The notes below the pieces were generated by a model. The model was given only the letters and a program-made list of their open reading frames with translations, did no database searches and had not been told where the DNA came from. From positions 6,336,501 through 6,400,500 of the forward strand of contig CANUEZ040000113.1 in NCBI GenBank assembly GCA_948099385.1: a stretch of DNA of 64,000 nt. The letters run 5' to 3'. The position numbers were made by a program, and so were the translations under genes. Below, piece after piece: positions 10,706 through 22,940 of this stretch (position 1 is the stretch's first letter; the number at the start of each line of letters is the position of its first letter). This DNA is from Fasciola hepatica (lineage: Eukaryota; Platyhelminthes; Trematoda; Plagiorchiida; Fasciolidae).

Positions 10706-13700
10706 TTGTTAATTGATCTTGAGGAAGGTTAGCCGCGGTAACCGAAAAGTTGACTGAGCACTATCTTTTCCGATAAAGCTGTTACCGAACATTCACAACA
10801 TAACTGAGACATATCACATGACGCATCATTTTTTCGATACACTGGGAAATGATCTGAGATCTAATACATTTATTTATTTTCTGTTTGTTATAAAAGGATT
10901 TTATAATTCTCGACCATTTCACAGGATATGATGTGTCCAGTCAAATCAGCAAAAAAATATTTTGTCGATAAGCACATAATTCCTCCAAACCACCAATTTG
11001 ATTTTGTTTGAGGTCACCAGACCAGGCTAATATCTGGTGATTCTGTTGCTCTGAATTCTCTTCTCATACTCCGGACAAGATAGTCCTTTTTCAGTCCTTA
11101 CGGTCTTTTTGTCTTGCACATCTAAACAACAACACTAATTTACTGTGTCATCCAAACAGATTGAGCCTTCATTCTACTTCGTAATACTCGGACGCAAAAT
11201 TTCCGGTGTTCTATGGAAGCCAAAATTGAAAAGCAGAATGTTGTTTCGAGTAAAACAAATACACGAATAATCACTAATACGACAAACGCAAAACGGAAAC
11301 TTTACTTCCGAATGAAATATGCATAGAATGGAGCAATCTTTTACGAGTAAAGTGTATTTACGTAGAACAGATGCATGGTTAGGTCAACATTATGTGTTAG
11401 TAAACAATTTATAACCAATGACAGATTTCGACCCGATAATTATGATAGCTTTGATAATGAGGTAAATTATTCCCCTCAAGCCATTATTGTTTGATTACAG
11501 CTAACAGGAAATGTACGACGTTCAAGGGCAACTCGGCTGATTTAAAGTAATCAGGGCTACTTCTGAGTGAGAGCGACCTAACAGATGTAAGCCATAGTGC
11601 CCACTCTGTGCTCCTGATCAGATTTAGTGGATCAACCTTAACTAACACAAGCTAGAATATCCCGCTGCTTCCTCTTTAAATCTGGAGGTTTTCATTGTTT
11701 TTTTGCTATAATAACTGACTTATTACAACCCTAATTCACGCTTGACTCCAGTCCTCAGAGCCAACGTTGGCAATGGACCACGGAAAATTATGCTACCTTC
11801 ACTAGAAATGAACAACGTACGGAATGCCAAGCCTTTTGGACGAAGCTCCTTTTTCTTTTAATTATGGATAGTCGTGGACCATCCGTGGCATAGATGTATT
11901 TGGTCAGAAGAACGACAACGGGATGATACAAACTTATCTCAGTTTTGCTCTTTGTACTACACTACTTCTCTTCTTCTCAGTGGCACAAAATGAATACACA
12001 AATATATTCGAAAATGTTCGTCCCCCACATTTCATAAACCATCAAAAAATACCTTTTCATTAGTGTTAGAGAAACGAACCACATATATTTGAATTTCCAG
12101 CAAGGACTTTGGGTTGTCTGTTTTGATCAAGCCTTTGATTCGTGTTCTCTGAAAACCTTTGCGGATAAATTTTAACGTCGATCCATGGGGGTTCACTTAT
12201 CAGTCCATGTTTACGGTCTACTCAACATTTGACTTGCGGAAAACAACATCATAAACCTCCTCACTTTTCCCTACTTATGACGAAGTTGGTTCCAATGGCT
12301 CTCCCTTGATGATTACCACGGTAAGGTACTTTGATTTTGATTTCTAATGACCTTTAGCCTATTGATTTAATGAGTCCCTATCCCCTTATTTTCGCTAGTT
12401 TTCGACGGATCCGTGAACACGGCGACATACATCATCGACAGGTTTTCCAGGATTATGAGAAAAACTTGTGGGCAGCCGTAAAGTTTATCATCCTCTAAAC
12501 TCATCCATTTAGTGATGCGAAATGAGTTCAAACAAGTCTATGCTTTCCCCCAGTCAAAATTCAAGTTCGAAACAGTGTATTGGCCTGCATTATGTTTCGT
12601 ATACCCACGGTTTCTAGTCCGTTATTGGAATAATAATATTCCTTTCAACTATGACTGTTGAATTGTTTACCCCAAAACGGAGTGTTTGCATGTATATTTG
12701 AATTTATGGGCTAAGAACGACCACCTAAATGAACAGTCTGTTCACTGCATGACTATTATTTTCGATGGCGGCTTCAAAGTTCACCATGATTTTGCTTACT
12801 TTAGGGATAGTCTTTCAGATTTCGCCCTATCTTCTATATTTCAAAACCAGCAAGTTACTTATTTACAGCCTTTCCTTGCAAAGGCTGGGCTCAGTATGGT
12901 TCACTTTTCCTCCATTACAACTTTTCCGTCTAGAATACAAGTTCAAACTAATGTGGAAACTTTATCCATGAGATGAAGAGAAAAATCTCAAGAATTAGAC
13001 GAATGCTCTCTCCAATCAATAATTTGAACAAATAACATTGACCTGCAGGTGTACGAGAATTTAGAGTTAACATTTCACGTGACCGATCGAACCTTGTTCA
13101 AAATGGCTTATAAGCGCACCAATAAAGGAGGTCACATGATAAGTTTATTTATCGGTGAATGTTTCCGTGGGCAGTTCCAGCGGAATCTTTACAAATGTAA
13201 CAGAGATAACCATGATAGTCGTCGATCTGTCGACAGAACTTACCAGAAAATCGGAAGGAAACGGGGAGGTGACTGAAACATTATCTACGACAATTGGTAT
13301 ACATTTGCCGTGAAAAATACGGCCGAAATAAAGTTTTTTAGTGCTTGTTCGTGCCACCTGTACGATGGTTACCATATAATCTCTAAGTTTGTTTTTGTAT
13401 GCACAATATATTGGCTAATCTGATTAGTAGAAAAGTTTTCCCGTCTATAGTCGCAGTTTCGCTATAATTGAAGCAACCGAGTGAACTCACTCCCATAATA
13501 TTATTGCGGGTTCAGACATATCGTATTAGAGTATGCTACTTTGCAAAAGACAGCTTTGAGACCATCATTATGCGGACGACACTGTATGGTTACACGACAG
13601 AGCTGATGCTCTTTGAAAAGTTCTTAGTATCTATCCCAACTTGTTTACAAAAGTGCATAAACAAACAAAATCGGAACCTTTCATGGAGGACTGTGGATTT

Positions 13701-13839
13701 CTAAATAACTTCTATTTTACTAGCCTCCGTACTGTTCAGATGTTTATCCGCTGAACTTCGTCCGTTTCGTCATGTTTTAGAGATCCATGTTCTTTGATTA
13801 GGACTTTGTGATTAGTTATTTGCATTTGTCTGTGGCGTT
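10706..13839. other. no recognised feature
   Basis: A long A/T-rich stretch. Frames at 12,686-12,976 and 13,049-13,276 (plus) and 13,145-13,375 (minus) are open but unrecognised. A weak RT-like CFDQAFDSC around 12,130 is too short to call. I found no exon pair, tRNA or repeat copy here. Confidence 0.45.
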
Positions 13840-13925
13840 TAGATTGTTTGGTCTTGTGGTTTCAAGATTTGCCTAACCCTGGGAGGTCATAGAGTCGAAT
13901 CTCGCCCCGACACCAGCCACTTTGG
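13840..13925 (+). repeat. tRNA-like remnant
   Basis: GGTCTTGTGGTTTCAAG resembles an A box and AGAGTCGAATCTC resembles a B box, spaced as in a tRNA. The stems do not pair well. Probably the head of another tRNA-derived SINE. No second copy was identified with certainty. Confidence 0.3.
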
Positions 13926-14159
13926 TGGTAGAAAGGAATCCACTGTCACCCGGGTCGTTACTACATCTGACCTATTGGGACCTTATGCGGTTTTTCATCA
14001 CTCCAAGTCTCAGAGTCAGATGGCTGGTTAACCCGAATATTACGTTGTATCTCCGATCTTATGGGGTACATATCCCCTCCACTGCCTTCGAGTGAAAGCA
14101 TGTGTTTGTGAGTAGTTCTTTAAAACTGTAAATCAAGTCATTATATAACAATAAAAATC

Positions 14160-14735
14160 CACTGATATAATGTCTGAGTATAGTCGGGGTGGTTGCCTCA
14201 GGCTCCGAAATGGCTACTTATTCAGGATGCCTCTTGAAATCCTCCCAAATGACCGTACATCTCAAACAGCCTCGCATGAAGAATTTCTACTTACTGCCTT
14301 CTCATGGCGGAGGTGCTCCCACTAAAATGAGAGGACGAAAACGAATGCTCGACCCTTTCCACCTGGTTGAATGACTGGTAGTCAGTCCAAGGGAAATGAT
14401 TAGACCTTGATTTCAAACCAACCACGGGTAGCGTATGAGGCCTACAACACTATGCTCACCAGCATATACGGGGGAAGGACGTACCGGGTACCCAGGATAT
14501 CTGGCCCTATCCTAGGGGTACGTAAACTGATCAGTTTGTCGCCTGCTCCCAGAGGGTTACGAGACACTCACATCGTCCTACTGCCTTTTAGGTTAGACGT
14601 TCTGATCAAAGGCTGGGGCAAAGCCTCCTAAATCAACTCTCTCTCTATCGATCTGGGCAATTAAGTAGTATTCATCTCACAAACCTACGTGGAATAGAAA
14701 TGAAAAAGTGGAGGCCAAGCCATAACTCAGCACCG
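14160..14735 (+). mobile_element. LINE 5' leader repeat, copy 1
   Basis: Aligns with 54,955-55,400 and 63,150-63,965. Shared blocks include ATGGCTACTTATTCAGGATG, CTACTTACTGCCTTCTCATG, GAGAGGACGAAAACGAATGC, AACCAACCACGGGTAGCG, ATGCTCACCAGCATATACGG and, at the far end, GAAAAAGTGGAGG followed by CCATAAC. Because the 55-kb copy is followed by a LINE endonuclease in the same orientation, this is best read as the leader of that LINE family, or a repeat co-mobilised with it. The frames at 14,189-14,374 and 14,407-14,631 are not separate genes. Confidence 0.55.
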
Positions 14736-15699
14736 TGTCTCTAAAAGTGTTAGCTCAAAGTCGTGCTCTGCAGTAGTTATGTTGTGATAAATTATGTTCT
14801 AACTTTAGGGGGATTTCCCCTGTGAATTTTTCCATTTATTTTTCCGTTCCATGTTTTCCTGACTGAGCTTGAAAGAGAATAGGAAGGGCCTTGCTATTTC
14901 TGAATTTATCGCGGAAAATTTTGGACAAGTCAGGCGAAAAGATTCGTTGTTATGTTGTCAAAACGAAGGTTAACCATCCACTTAAGAAATAGAGCGGACT
15001 TCCACCCGAGCTTATATTTAGTTCAGGAGGAGAGGAAGATCACTTTATAAAGCATTTCAGTAGGGTAGGAACTGGTAAACAGTAACATCAGCACTCCAAA
15101 TGACCCTTTGAAATCAGTCTAAACTGATCCACCATCTGCACGTAACATATTTTGAAATTTTACTCTCGTTACACTTTTGAAAGCATTAATACAGTCACAG
15201 TTGCAAACATATCATATAACGTGGGAAATAAAATAGTGTATGACACATGCTGGCACTCAACGGGGCACCTAAGTGATGATGGTGAAGCTAACTGTGCCAG
15301 TTGTTCGATGAAATAGAAGTCTTTGAACACACAAGTCAGTAGTATGAGATTGCACTATATATCTTCCAGGAAGTGAAAATGCACTCAAGCCACTGATGCC
15401 ACTCTAGCTTTATTCGGGGTGTTTCATAGGGACAAAAGCCGATGGTATAAACATGTTGGCACTGAGAGGGAATTGAGAGCAAATTCAGTTTACATCCTTG
15501 GTGACAATTCATCTGGACCACTGACCTCAGCAAACTTCATATCCTTAGTACCGCATATATTTGGAACGAATATGCCACCTATTAGCCGTACGTGTAGGGT
15601 CAGTGTGGGGCCTATAGCGTCTATTCTACATTAAATATCATCAAGTCTGCCAGCTTGCTTCTCTGTCATCCAGTTTTCGAGTACACTTTTCTAAATGAC
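14736..15699. other. no clear feature; possibly upstream part of a gypsy pol
   Basis: Lies directly upstream of a Ty3/gypsy integrase remnant, where RT and RNase H would be expected. I could not find the RT YxDD block or RNase H motifs, so the 5' part of the element is either deleted or too decayed to read. Confidence 0.35.
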
Positions 15700-16365
15700 T
15701 TCATTATTTAATGTGAGGTATACTCCTCGTTTTGCCTACTAACAAGGTCTCGAGTAGTAAGTTGAGAAATTCGACCTCCCCAAGGTGTCTCCACATTCAT
15801 TGGCCACACTGTACACTGGACAAATGAACAATGATGGGTCCAAATGGAATTTCTCGTGCTGTATGCGAGTCGGACTCTAGAAAGCCGTGAATTTCTCTCT
15901 GACAACAGTGAAATAATATTCACGCAAGATCGATTAGTAGGCCCCAGAAATTTCCCAGGTGAGCTGATAAAGAGACTTTATTTGTTACATCCCAGGGTGA
16001 ATAGTACAATTCGCCGAGTAACAGTCTTTTTACTGCCCAGAAATGACAAGTCAGAGAAGAGACTACATTTCCAAATTTGGACCACTCTGTACCTACGAGA
16101 ACATACAGAGGAAAAAATAGCTGTGGGAACTGCCTACTCGCCCGTGGTCGCAGATTGCTTGGAGCACGGGAACAAATACTATCTAGAACTGATCGATTGT
16201 TACGGTGATATCTTCAACGTTAGCTTCCTGCGTGCTACGATAACAACAAAGGAGGTTAACCGTTTGCACCTTCATTCTTCCCTGCACGGCCTTCTTGTGG
16301 CATTGTTTCTCGGTAATGCTTCCCAAAGCACAAATACGGAATTTCAGCAATGCTGTCGCAGATGA
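15700..16365 (+). pseudogene. Ty3/gypsy-like integrase fragment
   Basis: The open frame 15,844-16,365 (173 codons) carries an integrase. RLVGPRNFPGELIKRLYLLH and HPRVNSTIRRV match the H2C2 zinc-binding region, whose two Cys positions appear lost. YYLELIDCYGDIFNVSFL gives the first catalytic Asp (codon at 16,195). LFLGNASQ replaces the usual SDN/DNG, so the second Asp is Gly (16,312). Just upstream, VRYTPRFAY and SPHSLATLYTGQM (15,712-15,830) fit the RNase H-integrase linker with stops. The frame ends at a TGA (16,363) that interrupts an otherwise continuous domain. Integrase inserts retrotransposon cDNA, but this copy cannot be active. Confidence 0.7.
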
Positions 16366-17204
16366 AACTTCGAATACCTGACCAGTAGTCCGCACTACAG
16401 TCAGTCCGATGGCAAAGCCGAGTCTCCAGTAAACATAGCAATGGAAATAATAACTTTAGCTACAGAATCCGGAATTGATTCCAGTTTGGTGCTTCCGGAA
16501 CTAAGAGACATACCAAGTGCCATTGTGGAATACATTCCAGTTCAGAGACCATTCGAAAGAAGAACTTGGACACTGTCGTACTGCTGGTGATCTTCAGGAG
16601 CCCAAAGCCCAGCGTCCTAGTGAAGTACAATGCCACTCACAACATATAAGAGACATTCATGGGTGTTATTACTACCCTGGGGTACGGGACCTATGAGAAC
16701 TGAAAGAAGAGGAGGAAATATGGATTCAGGATATTCCAGAAAGGCCTCATCACTGGGGCGAAGGAATAGTCCTAAGTTACTTGGGAAACCGGTCTTATAA
16801 AGTCGAGAAGGACGAGGCAGTCAAACGAAGAAATAGAAGACATAGGCATTCAAAGACCAGGGTACCGAAAAATGAAGATTCCAAAAGAATTCGGGAGAAC
16901 GAGGATCGGCCGTCCTTATCAGATAAGGGAGGATGTGAGGGTATAGGATAACAAATCCATTGATGGCCTGGTTCCCTTGGCAGACAGTACGCTATTGCCT
17001 GTCTAAAGTTAATGGCAAATCTGGGGCCAGGAAAGATGATCGATGACGCAGTGATTTTGCGAAGAAACGGAAAAAAAATAATCAATCAGCCACAAACAGT
17101 CATTCTCACCGAACCGAACCGAACGGAAAGGAATCAACTAATCAGTCGCCAAGAGTTGTTTCAACCGACCGGGACGAAATTAGTCAATCTGGTAGTTACT
17201 TAAG
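16366..17204 (+). pseudogene. Ty3/gypsy-like integrase C-terminus and tail
   Basis: Directly in frame after the TGA at 16,363, NFEYLTSSPHYSQSDGKAES carries the third catalytic residue (Glu of GKAE), then VLPELRDIPSA and PFERRTWTL, as in gypsy integrases. After a frame change, WIQDIPERPHHWGEGIVL, SYKVEKDEAV and KRRNRRHRHS (16,721-16,850) form the post-core domain typical of Ty3/gypsy polyproteins. A basic, polar tail follows to about 17,200. No LTR could be recognised on either side, so I cannot bound the element. Confidence 0.65.
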
Positions 17205-17949
17205 AGAGTCAGACGGAAGACCCAAAAGTGGAAAATGTCCTGGACCAGTGCTGTTCGGAAAATGTTTGCATTGCGGTCACCTGGCATCCTATACAAATCG
17301 CTTATTTTTGCGTAATGAAACGAAATGATTTGGAGGCAGAGAAGCCTTCGTAAGCGAGCTAATGGGAAGGATCAGAAAATTGCTAATCATTACTCGTTTG
17401 GATTTTCAGCAGCCTGTCACATCTCTTTTTTAAAGCGGCAGTTTGCAATCTTGGTTGTGGCTTTGTTTGCAAAATGTATCTAAGAATGCATCCGCAGTCT
17501 GACCATATAGCTTGGATAACCATGACAAATGAAATGTTTCATAGGATGACCAGTCTCAAAAGATTATGCAGTACGCATTAGAACAGGCACATTATCCATC
17601 AACATGCTGGAGGTTTCCCAGATCAGAGCCATTTGGCGGCTTCTTATATTGCCAAAACGGTCATTCCCAAGAATCCTGCCTAGCTGTTTTAGCCAGGAAG
17701 TCGGAAGGGATGAAAATCAAAATTGGAAAGAACGAGATTTTTACAGGACTGCTTCATCAAACCATTTACCCAGCATTGCTTTGATCAAGTGGTACAATAT
17801 TAACGAAATAGTTATGTTGAATCTCCTACTTGGTTTCACTCGTTTTGAGTACTGGTATTGTTCCTAGCACAGGTTGTAGGCCGAGGTTCGTGACATCTGG
17901 GCATGGCATCCCAGTCCCAAATGTCTCGAAGCCAGCTAAGGTGACGTCA
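17205..17949. other. no recognised feature
   Basis: Between the gypsy tail and the 3' end of a minus-strand LINE. Open frames at 17,566-17,867 are short and unrecognised. An LTR could lie here, but I see no convincing terminal repeat. Confidence 0.4.
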
Positions 17950-20190
17950 TCGACGTACAAATGATAAGTCCTGTAATAAACGTTTTTTTGTTGAAATCCT
18001 TCCTGTGAGAATGTGGGATAACTCATTGTCGATAGGCAGCCAAGATTCTCTTTCGTTTCTGTTATGCGGGCAGTTCTTGCAAGAGGATAAGTCTGTTTCA
18101 TTAAGGTCCCTAATGCCACCATCTCATGAGCGGCCATCAGATGCGAGACCTGAGCACAGGGAAATCCAGTCCTGTTTCTAGTTGCTATTGCCGTGGGCAG
18201 ATTGGAGTCCTCATCGCTCAAAGTTCGATTTGACGGTACTGGTCAACATTTTCAGCTGTCCTCCAAGGCAACTGCGCCATTCTGAACATAGAATAAGAGA
18301 AAGGCACTATGTTAGATTCCCGTGTTTGGACGTCGTAAAACATGATCAAACCAGAGCAGTCGTCATCTTTTGAGGAACACTGACAGCTTTTGGATACTGA
18401 AGCACTGTTGTCTCATTGCGTCTTTTGAAAGCACATCGCGCAAAGCCTCTTTCGAGATCCTTCGCAGACACCAAAAGTCAAACACTTCCGGCTTACTCAT
18501 GTCCTCAACGCGTAGTGGCCACGTCTCACAACCGTAGGTCGGTAGTGGACGGATAGCGACCCGGAAGATACGGACTTCGATCTGGAGGCTGATTTCGTTG
18601 CGCGCTCAGAGTGCCTTACGGAGCTGGAGGAACACAATTTTGGTGTAGTCAATGCTCGTCGCTTGGGATAATACAAAAGCCCAAATAACTGAAAGCCGAG
18701 TAGAGCTTAACTGGTTCGCCGTTTACGAATATCGGAAGAATGGACTGTATAGAGCTTGTCGAAAGGATCTTGGTCTGCAAGGTATTGATGTCTAGCCCCA
18801 TAGATTTAGCAAAATATCTCACACTATTGAGAACAGGCTTTAAGACCATAAGGCTGTCTCCAAGGTTGTCGATGTCGTCTGCGAATTCTAGGTTAGCAAG
18901 AAAAGCATCGGTGCTCAGCCGTGAGTGAATGACGCATATTTCAATCGGCGGCTTACTTGAACAGTACTAGCTGCAAGAGCTAGCCCTGCTTAACACCGAA
19001 TTTGAGGGAGAAGTCATTGGACTCCTCTTCGTAGATGCGCATTCTCGCATGCGTATTTGCTCAGTGTGAATTCATGGGGCTGACAACCCTCAGGGGCATT
19101 CCGTCCACTTGTAGTCTAGTCCGTCCCGATTCTCTGTCAACTGAGTCAAAGGCTGCCCGAAAATCAATAAAACGAGCCGCATTCCGTTGCTGAAACATGT
19201 AGATGTTCTAATACCCTGCGGAGGATGAATATTTGGTCCACTCAAAATCTAGCATGGTGGAAGCCTCCCTGAATAGGGCATGTGCAAGCATCCCGCATCA
19301 CTGAGAAGCGGTTCAACAAAAGCAAGGAGAATATTTTGGCGACCAAGTCGACTAAACTGACGTCACAGTAGTTTGCGCACACAGTCTTGTAACCTTTCTT
19401 CGAAAGCTCCACAGTCCATTTGGAATTGTCCCTCTTTATAAATTGAACAAAACAAGGTGTGCAATGGTTCGAGACGATTTATTTATCTCCGGTCCAACAC
19501 CGTCTTCTCCGGGAGCTTTCCGGTTTTTCAGCTTGTGTATTACAGCCGTGATTTCATCTCTGCTGGACTGACGAAATTTGGTTCACAGAGATTGCCGTTG
19601 GACGGCTCAGTAACCAGTCGAAGTGCGCGGTGCATCGTTGTATCTTTTTAGCTTGCTCACGAATGAGTAGCCCAGCAGCCGACTGTCGCTTGCTGAATGC
19701 AGTGAAGATTAGATGGAAGGACTTTGAGAAGTCCCCCGCGGTTATCCGCCGTCTCCATGACTTCCTTGATTTCCACTCAGTATCTGCAGCGGTTGCTTCC
19801 GGTCGAAGGAATGTCCTTTCGTCAGGAGTTTGGATAACCATTGAGGCGGGCATCTCTAGCCTTTTTGGATGACTAGAGAGTCACTCCTGAGATCCAGTCC
19901 TTCTTTTGTCATCACGTAAACCCAAGCTCATCTGAAGTGGATGGTTGGACCGATGCCTATTGATTTCCTACCTGTACCTCTTCTCAATCTATGAACGTGG
20001 TGGTTAGATGGAAGTCAGTAACGTTTGAGACACATTGGTGCTTTCTCGGCGATCCTAACTGGACTGCTTTAATCTGCTTCGGCGCACAGTTTTGAGGCCA
20101 TTAGTATGGCGGATCGTGAAGCGAGCACGGACAAGAGTATGTTGGGCACCATTCTTTTTACCAGTTTCTTGTCCCAGTAATGCGAGCTGT
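17950..20190 (-). mobile_element. LINE (RTE-like), minus strand, degenerate
   Basis: Read 5' to 3' on the minus strand. The endonuclease C-terminus is HTLVRARFTIRHTNG (near 20,110). The linker and RT entry (19,853-19,554) include FSKSFHLIFTAFSKRQS and IREQAKKIQRCTAHFDWLL. RT motif A is FIDFRAAFDSVD (near 19,150), with the catalytic Asp present. A broken motif B is near 18,990. Motif C is EFADDIDNL, with FADD at 18,874-18,885. The tail is WFDHVLRRPNTGI (near 18,330), followed by the C-terminal block to about 17,950. Stops and frameshifts separate all blocks. The 5' half lies inside the tandem duplication, so 22,941-24,116 repeats it without the 3' half. Frames at 19,457-19,651, 19,630-19,872 and 20,296-20,736 on the plus strand are antisense. 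Confidence 0.7.
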
Positions 20191-20739
20191 CTTCACTTTA
20201 ATATGTCCAGCGTGATTGTATCAGAATTTATTCTATCTGGTACACTGTGTGATAGCCATTAGAGTACACGTGAGTAATGCTTCCTGGAATGTTGGATGCG
20301 GGTGTTGGTGACGGCTAAGCTGTTGAAGTCTGCAATGCTGACGAGACTTTCGCCACCTGCTGCACTTCTGCCAAGATTCTTTAACAGTCAACAAGTCAGT
20401 GCCCGTGCGGAACCCAGGTCAGCAATTAAACCAAGGGATACTCAAGTGACAAGGCAGAGGATCAATAAGACGAGGACCGATCCCCGTCAAGTGGTAGCTG
20501 GGCCCATCACCAATCAACCAATCAGATGCAAAGTCACCGGATGCAATTTCGAACAAATTAGTTTTGTGTTGCAACGGTTGGTGACAATTACAGTTCCTTC
20601 CTATATGAACAATGTCCTCTGTGCTGATAAACTGAGATGGATCAAAAGCGTCAAAGTCTCCTCACTAGAGTTAGTGGGACGGAAGAGAACATTTTCCTCA
20701 TATCCGACTTTGATTTTTCATGACTTTAAAATTTAGCTG

Positions 20740-22209
20740 TTATAAATCATGAAAACCAACACCTTTTAACCTATCGCACTCACTTCCAAATTAGAAACCC
20801 TGAACATTTTAACTTTCAAGCGCGCTTCCAAATAAGAACCTTCATACTAAAGTGTAGATTCCGATGTTTCTATTCTCAGAAGTTTGGCTCTGAGAAACCG
20901 TAGTGATCGAGGTTCATAGGCTTGTTCACGTGAATAATTGACGTTCTTGGACCGCTGTCAGTAGTGCTTAAATCCATTGAAATTTACCTCACTTCTTGGA
21001 TCATTTATTGTTCATGCGCTTTAGAAGACTGTATACCCCATCGAATTCAATGCGTTCCCTAACTGAATTTGCTGATGAATATTATGCTTAGAAGAGCTCT
21101 ATTGAGAGTCTCGTGCACATTTGATCCTGATTAAGAACTCCTTTGAAATTGTACGTCAGTACTGATCCTCATAAGGACGTAGTAAGGAGGCTGTTATATT
21201 GAAGCCGGTTTGTACCTGTGCCTTCATGTGATAACATTGCTTCCCGTTTGACTAAATTAGCATTCATTTGTTCTAATCTTCATATTTGACTTTGTTCGCG
21301 GCCTTTTTCTCCACGGCTCTGAGTAGCTTTCGTGATTTGCTACGAGTTTTTCTATGGTTTTTGCAGGCTTGTGAGTGTCTGTTATTCCCTGGGATTGCTG
21401 GACACTTCTAGTCACTTCACTATTTGATGTTCGAGCCTAATTTAGCTCTCCGGTTGTTCGTGCACTGATATCCGTTATTTTTGCTTCAGGTATCTCTGAA
21501 GCTCGTACAAATCGAACTGAATATTGTTCGTCCTCGAAGGTTAACAGCTGACCAATAAAGAGCAATGACTTATACCATCAATAAAACAAATCTCAGGTGT
21601 TTCACTTCCAGGTATATCTATCTGAGGGTCGTTGATCGATACACTTCTTTTATCCATGGTTGTTACCTTAGATGACCCCTTCATAAACCTAGTGGTCGAG
21701 TCTTCTCATCAGCAAACTCTGTGTGGCTGATGTTCTTTCAGCTTTTAACCATTAGTTTATCAAGTACGGAAATATATCCTGCCTAACGGTGCTTTTTTGC
21801 TTGAGTTGGAGTCACCTAAGCAACGGTACCAGATCAAGAACTTTCGTCACATAGAGGACGCCTCTTATTGAGACATGTTCTAAAGACTCTTCTTGCTCTT
21901 GTGTGTTTTTAAGGTAAAAAACTAAATCTCGTCCTTGTTTGTGACCGTCTTTTACTTGATTTTTTAGAGGAGCTAGACGTTCATCGGTTCGTAATATCCC
22001 GTGATAGTTTCTTGGTTTCCTTAATCAGAAACTAACCAGAAACTACCCTTCCTTAGCATGGAAATGGCACTTTGATCGTGAACTGCTTGGAAATAGCCTG
22101 TCACATCTTTCAGAAACGAAATAGCAAACACGATCATTTTGATCAATTCAAACTAATCAAATTCAAATGGAGAATAAAGAATGATAAGAGAAAACACTTG
22201 TCAATGATG
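20740..22209. other. no recognised feature
   Basis: T-rich plus strand with no long frame and no recognisable domain. The same content repeats at 24,666-26,135. Not explained by any transposon landmark I know. Confidence 0.45.
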
Positions 22210-22345
22210 TCTTTGGTCAAACGGTAATCTTGGTGGACGTTAGACCCCTCGTTTCGGGGTTCGAATTCCTCCGCCAACGGTCAGTTCCCCCGATTGACAG
22301 TCTCCAATTGACCGCGCACCCTACCTGAAATATTGTACCTTTATC
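22210..22345 (+). repeat. tRNA-derived SINE-like repeat, family W, copy 1
   Basis: GGTCAAACGGTAATC resembles an A box and GGGGTTCGAATTCC is a near-perfect B box. A body with GATTGACAGTCTCCAATTG follows. The same head and body occur at 46,680-46,815, and by the local duplication at 26,136-26,271. The antisense frame at 22,217-22,561 is not a gene. Confidence 0.55.
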
Positions 22346-22940
22346 ATATAATAAAAGAGATGTATATGTACACATACCATATTTGTATACGTGCCTGTGG
22401 GTATGCATCGAAGTCGTCATGTCGTATGTATGCCGTTGATGTTCTATACACTGTGCCTTGTGTCTGTCTTCGGGGTAAAACCAAAATAGAAAATGATTCA
22501 GGAGTATCGCAATCGACTTAGCCGTAACTGAGACGTCAATCGTAACCCATTTTTTAAACATTTATTCAAAACTTGAAGTTCGAGATTTGATCACATGACT
22601 CAATTCCATGAAATGTTGGTTTGTACGTCTCAAATGTAGTTTTTATGCTCTTCACCAATACTGTATCTTGCCAACTCTGGTGAACTTCGCTCATTAAAGT
22701 CGGCTTTTATATCGACTTATATGTGCCTCAACTTAGACTTATACCAATCCATAGGTATGAATAATATGACGTAGAAATGAAGTGTAGGCTGTCTTCCAAG
22801 GTGTACAAATTGAAAGCTGAATAAGACGTGATACCCAGCTTAAAATGTTACTCATCTGGAAACCCGTTCAGAGTCACATATTTGTGGTTACGTCAGGGTG
22901 TTTATCAACATCTTCTTCACGCTGAGCTTGGCCCTTAGGT

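Larger units (their letters stand above)
19015..22940. repeat. tandem segmental duplication, copy 1
   Basis: A 3,926-bp unit repeated head to tail with 22,941-26,866. The constant offset was checked at several places (for example 19,457/23,383 and 22,217/26,143). The unit boundaries share the dinucleotide GT (19,013-14, 22,939-40, 26,865-66). I noticed only two substitutions: T20,743 versus C24,669, and G21,453 versus T25,379. It carries the 5' half of a minus-strand LINE, 1.4 kb with nothing recognised, and a tRNA-derived SINE. Confidence 0.95.

Noticed and set aside
12110..12200. RT motif A-like CFDQAFDSC
   Set aside because: A single short match without neighbouring RT blocks; chance is likely.
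20296..20736. 146-codon plus-strand ATG frame, repeated at 24,222-24,662
   Set aside because: Antisense to the region upstream of the LINE endonuclease end on the minus strand. It occurs twice only because of the tandem duplication, with no family match.
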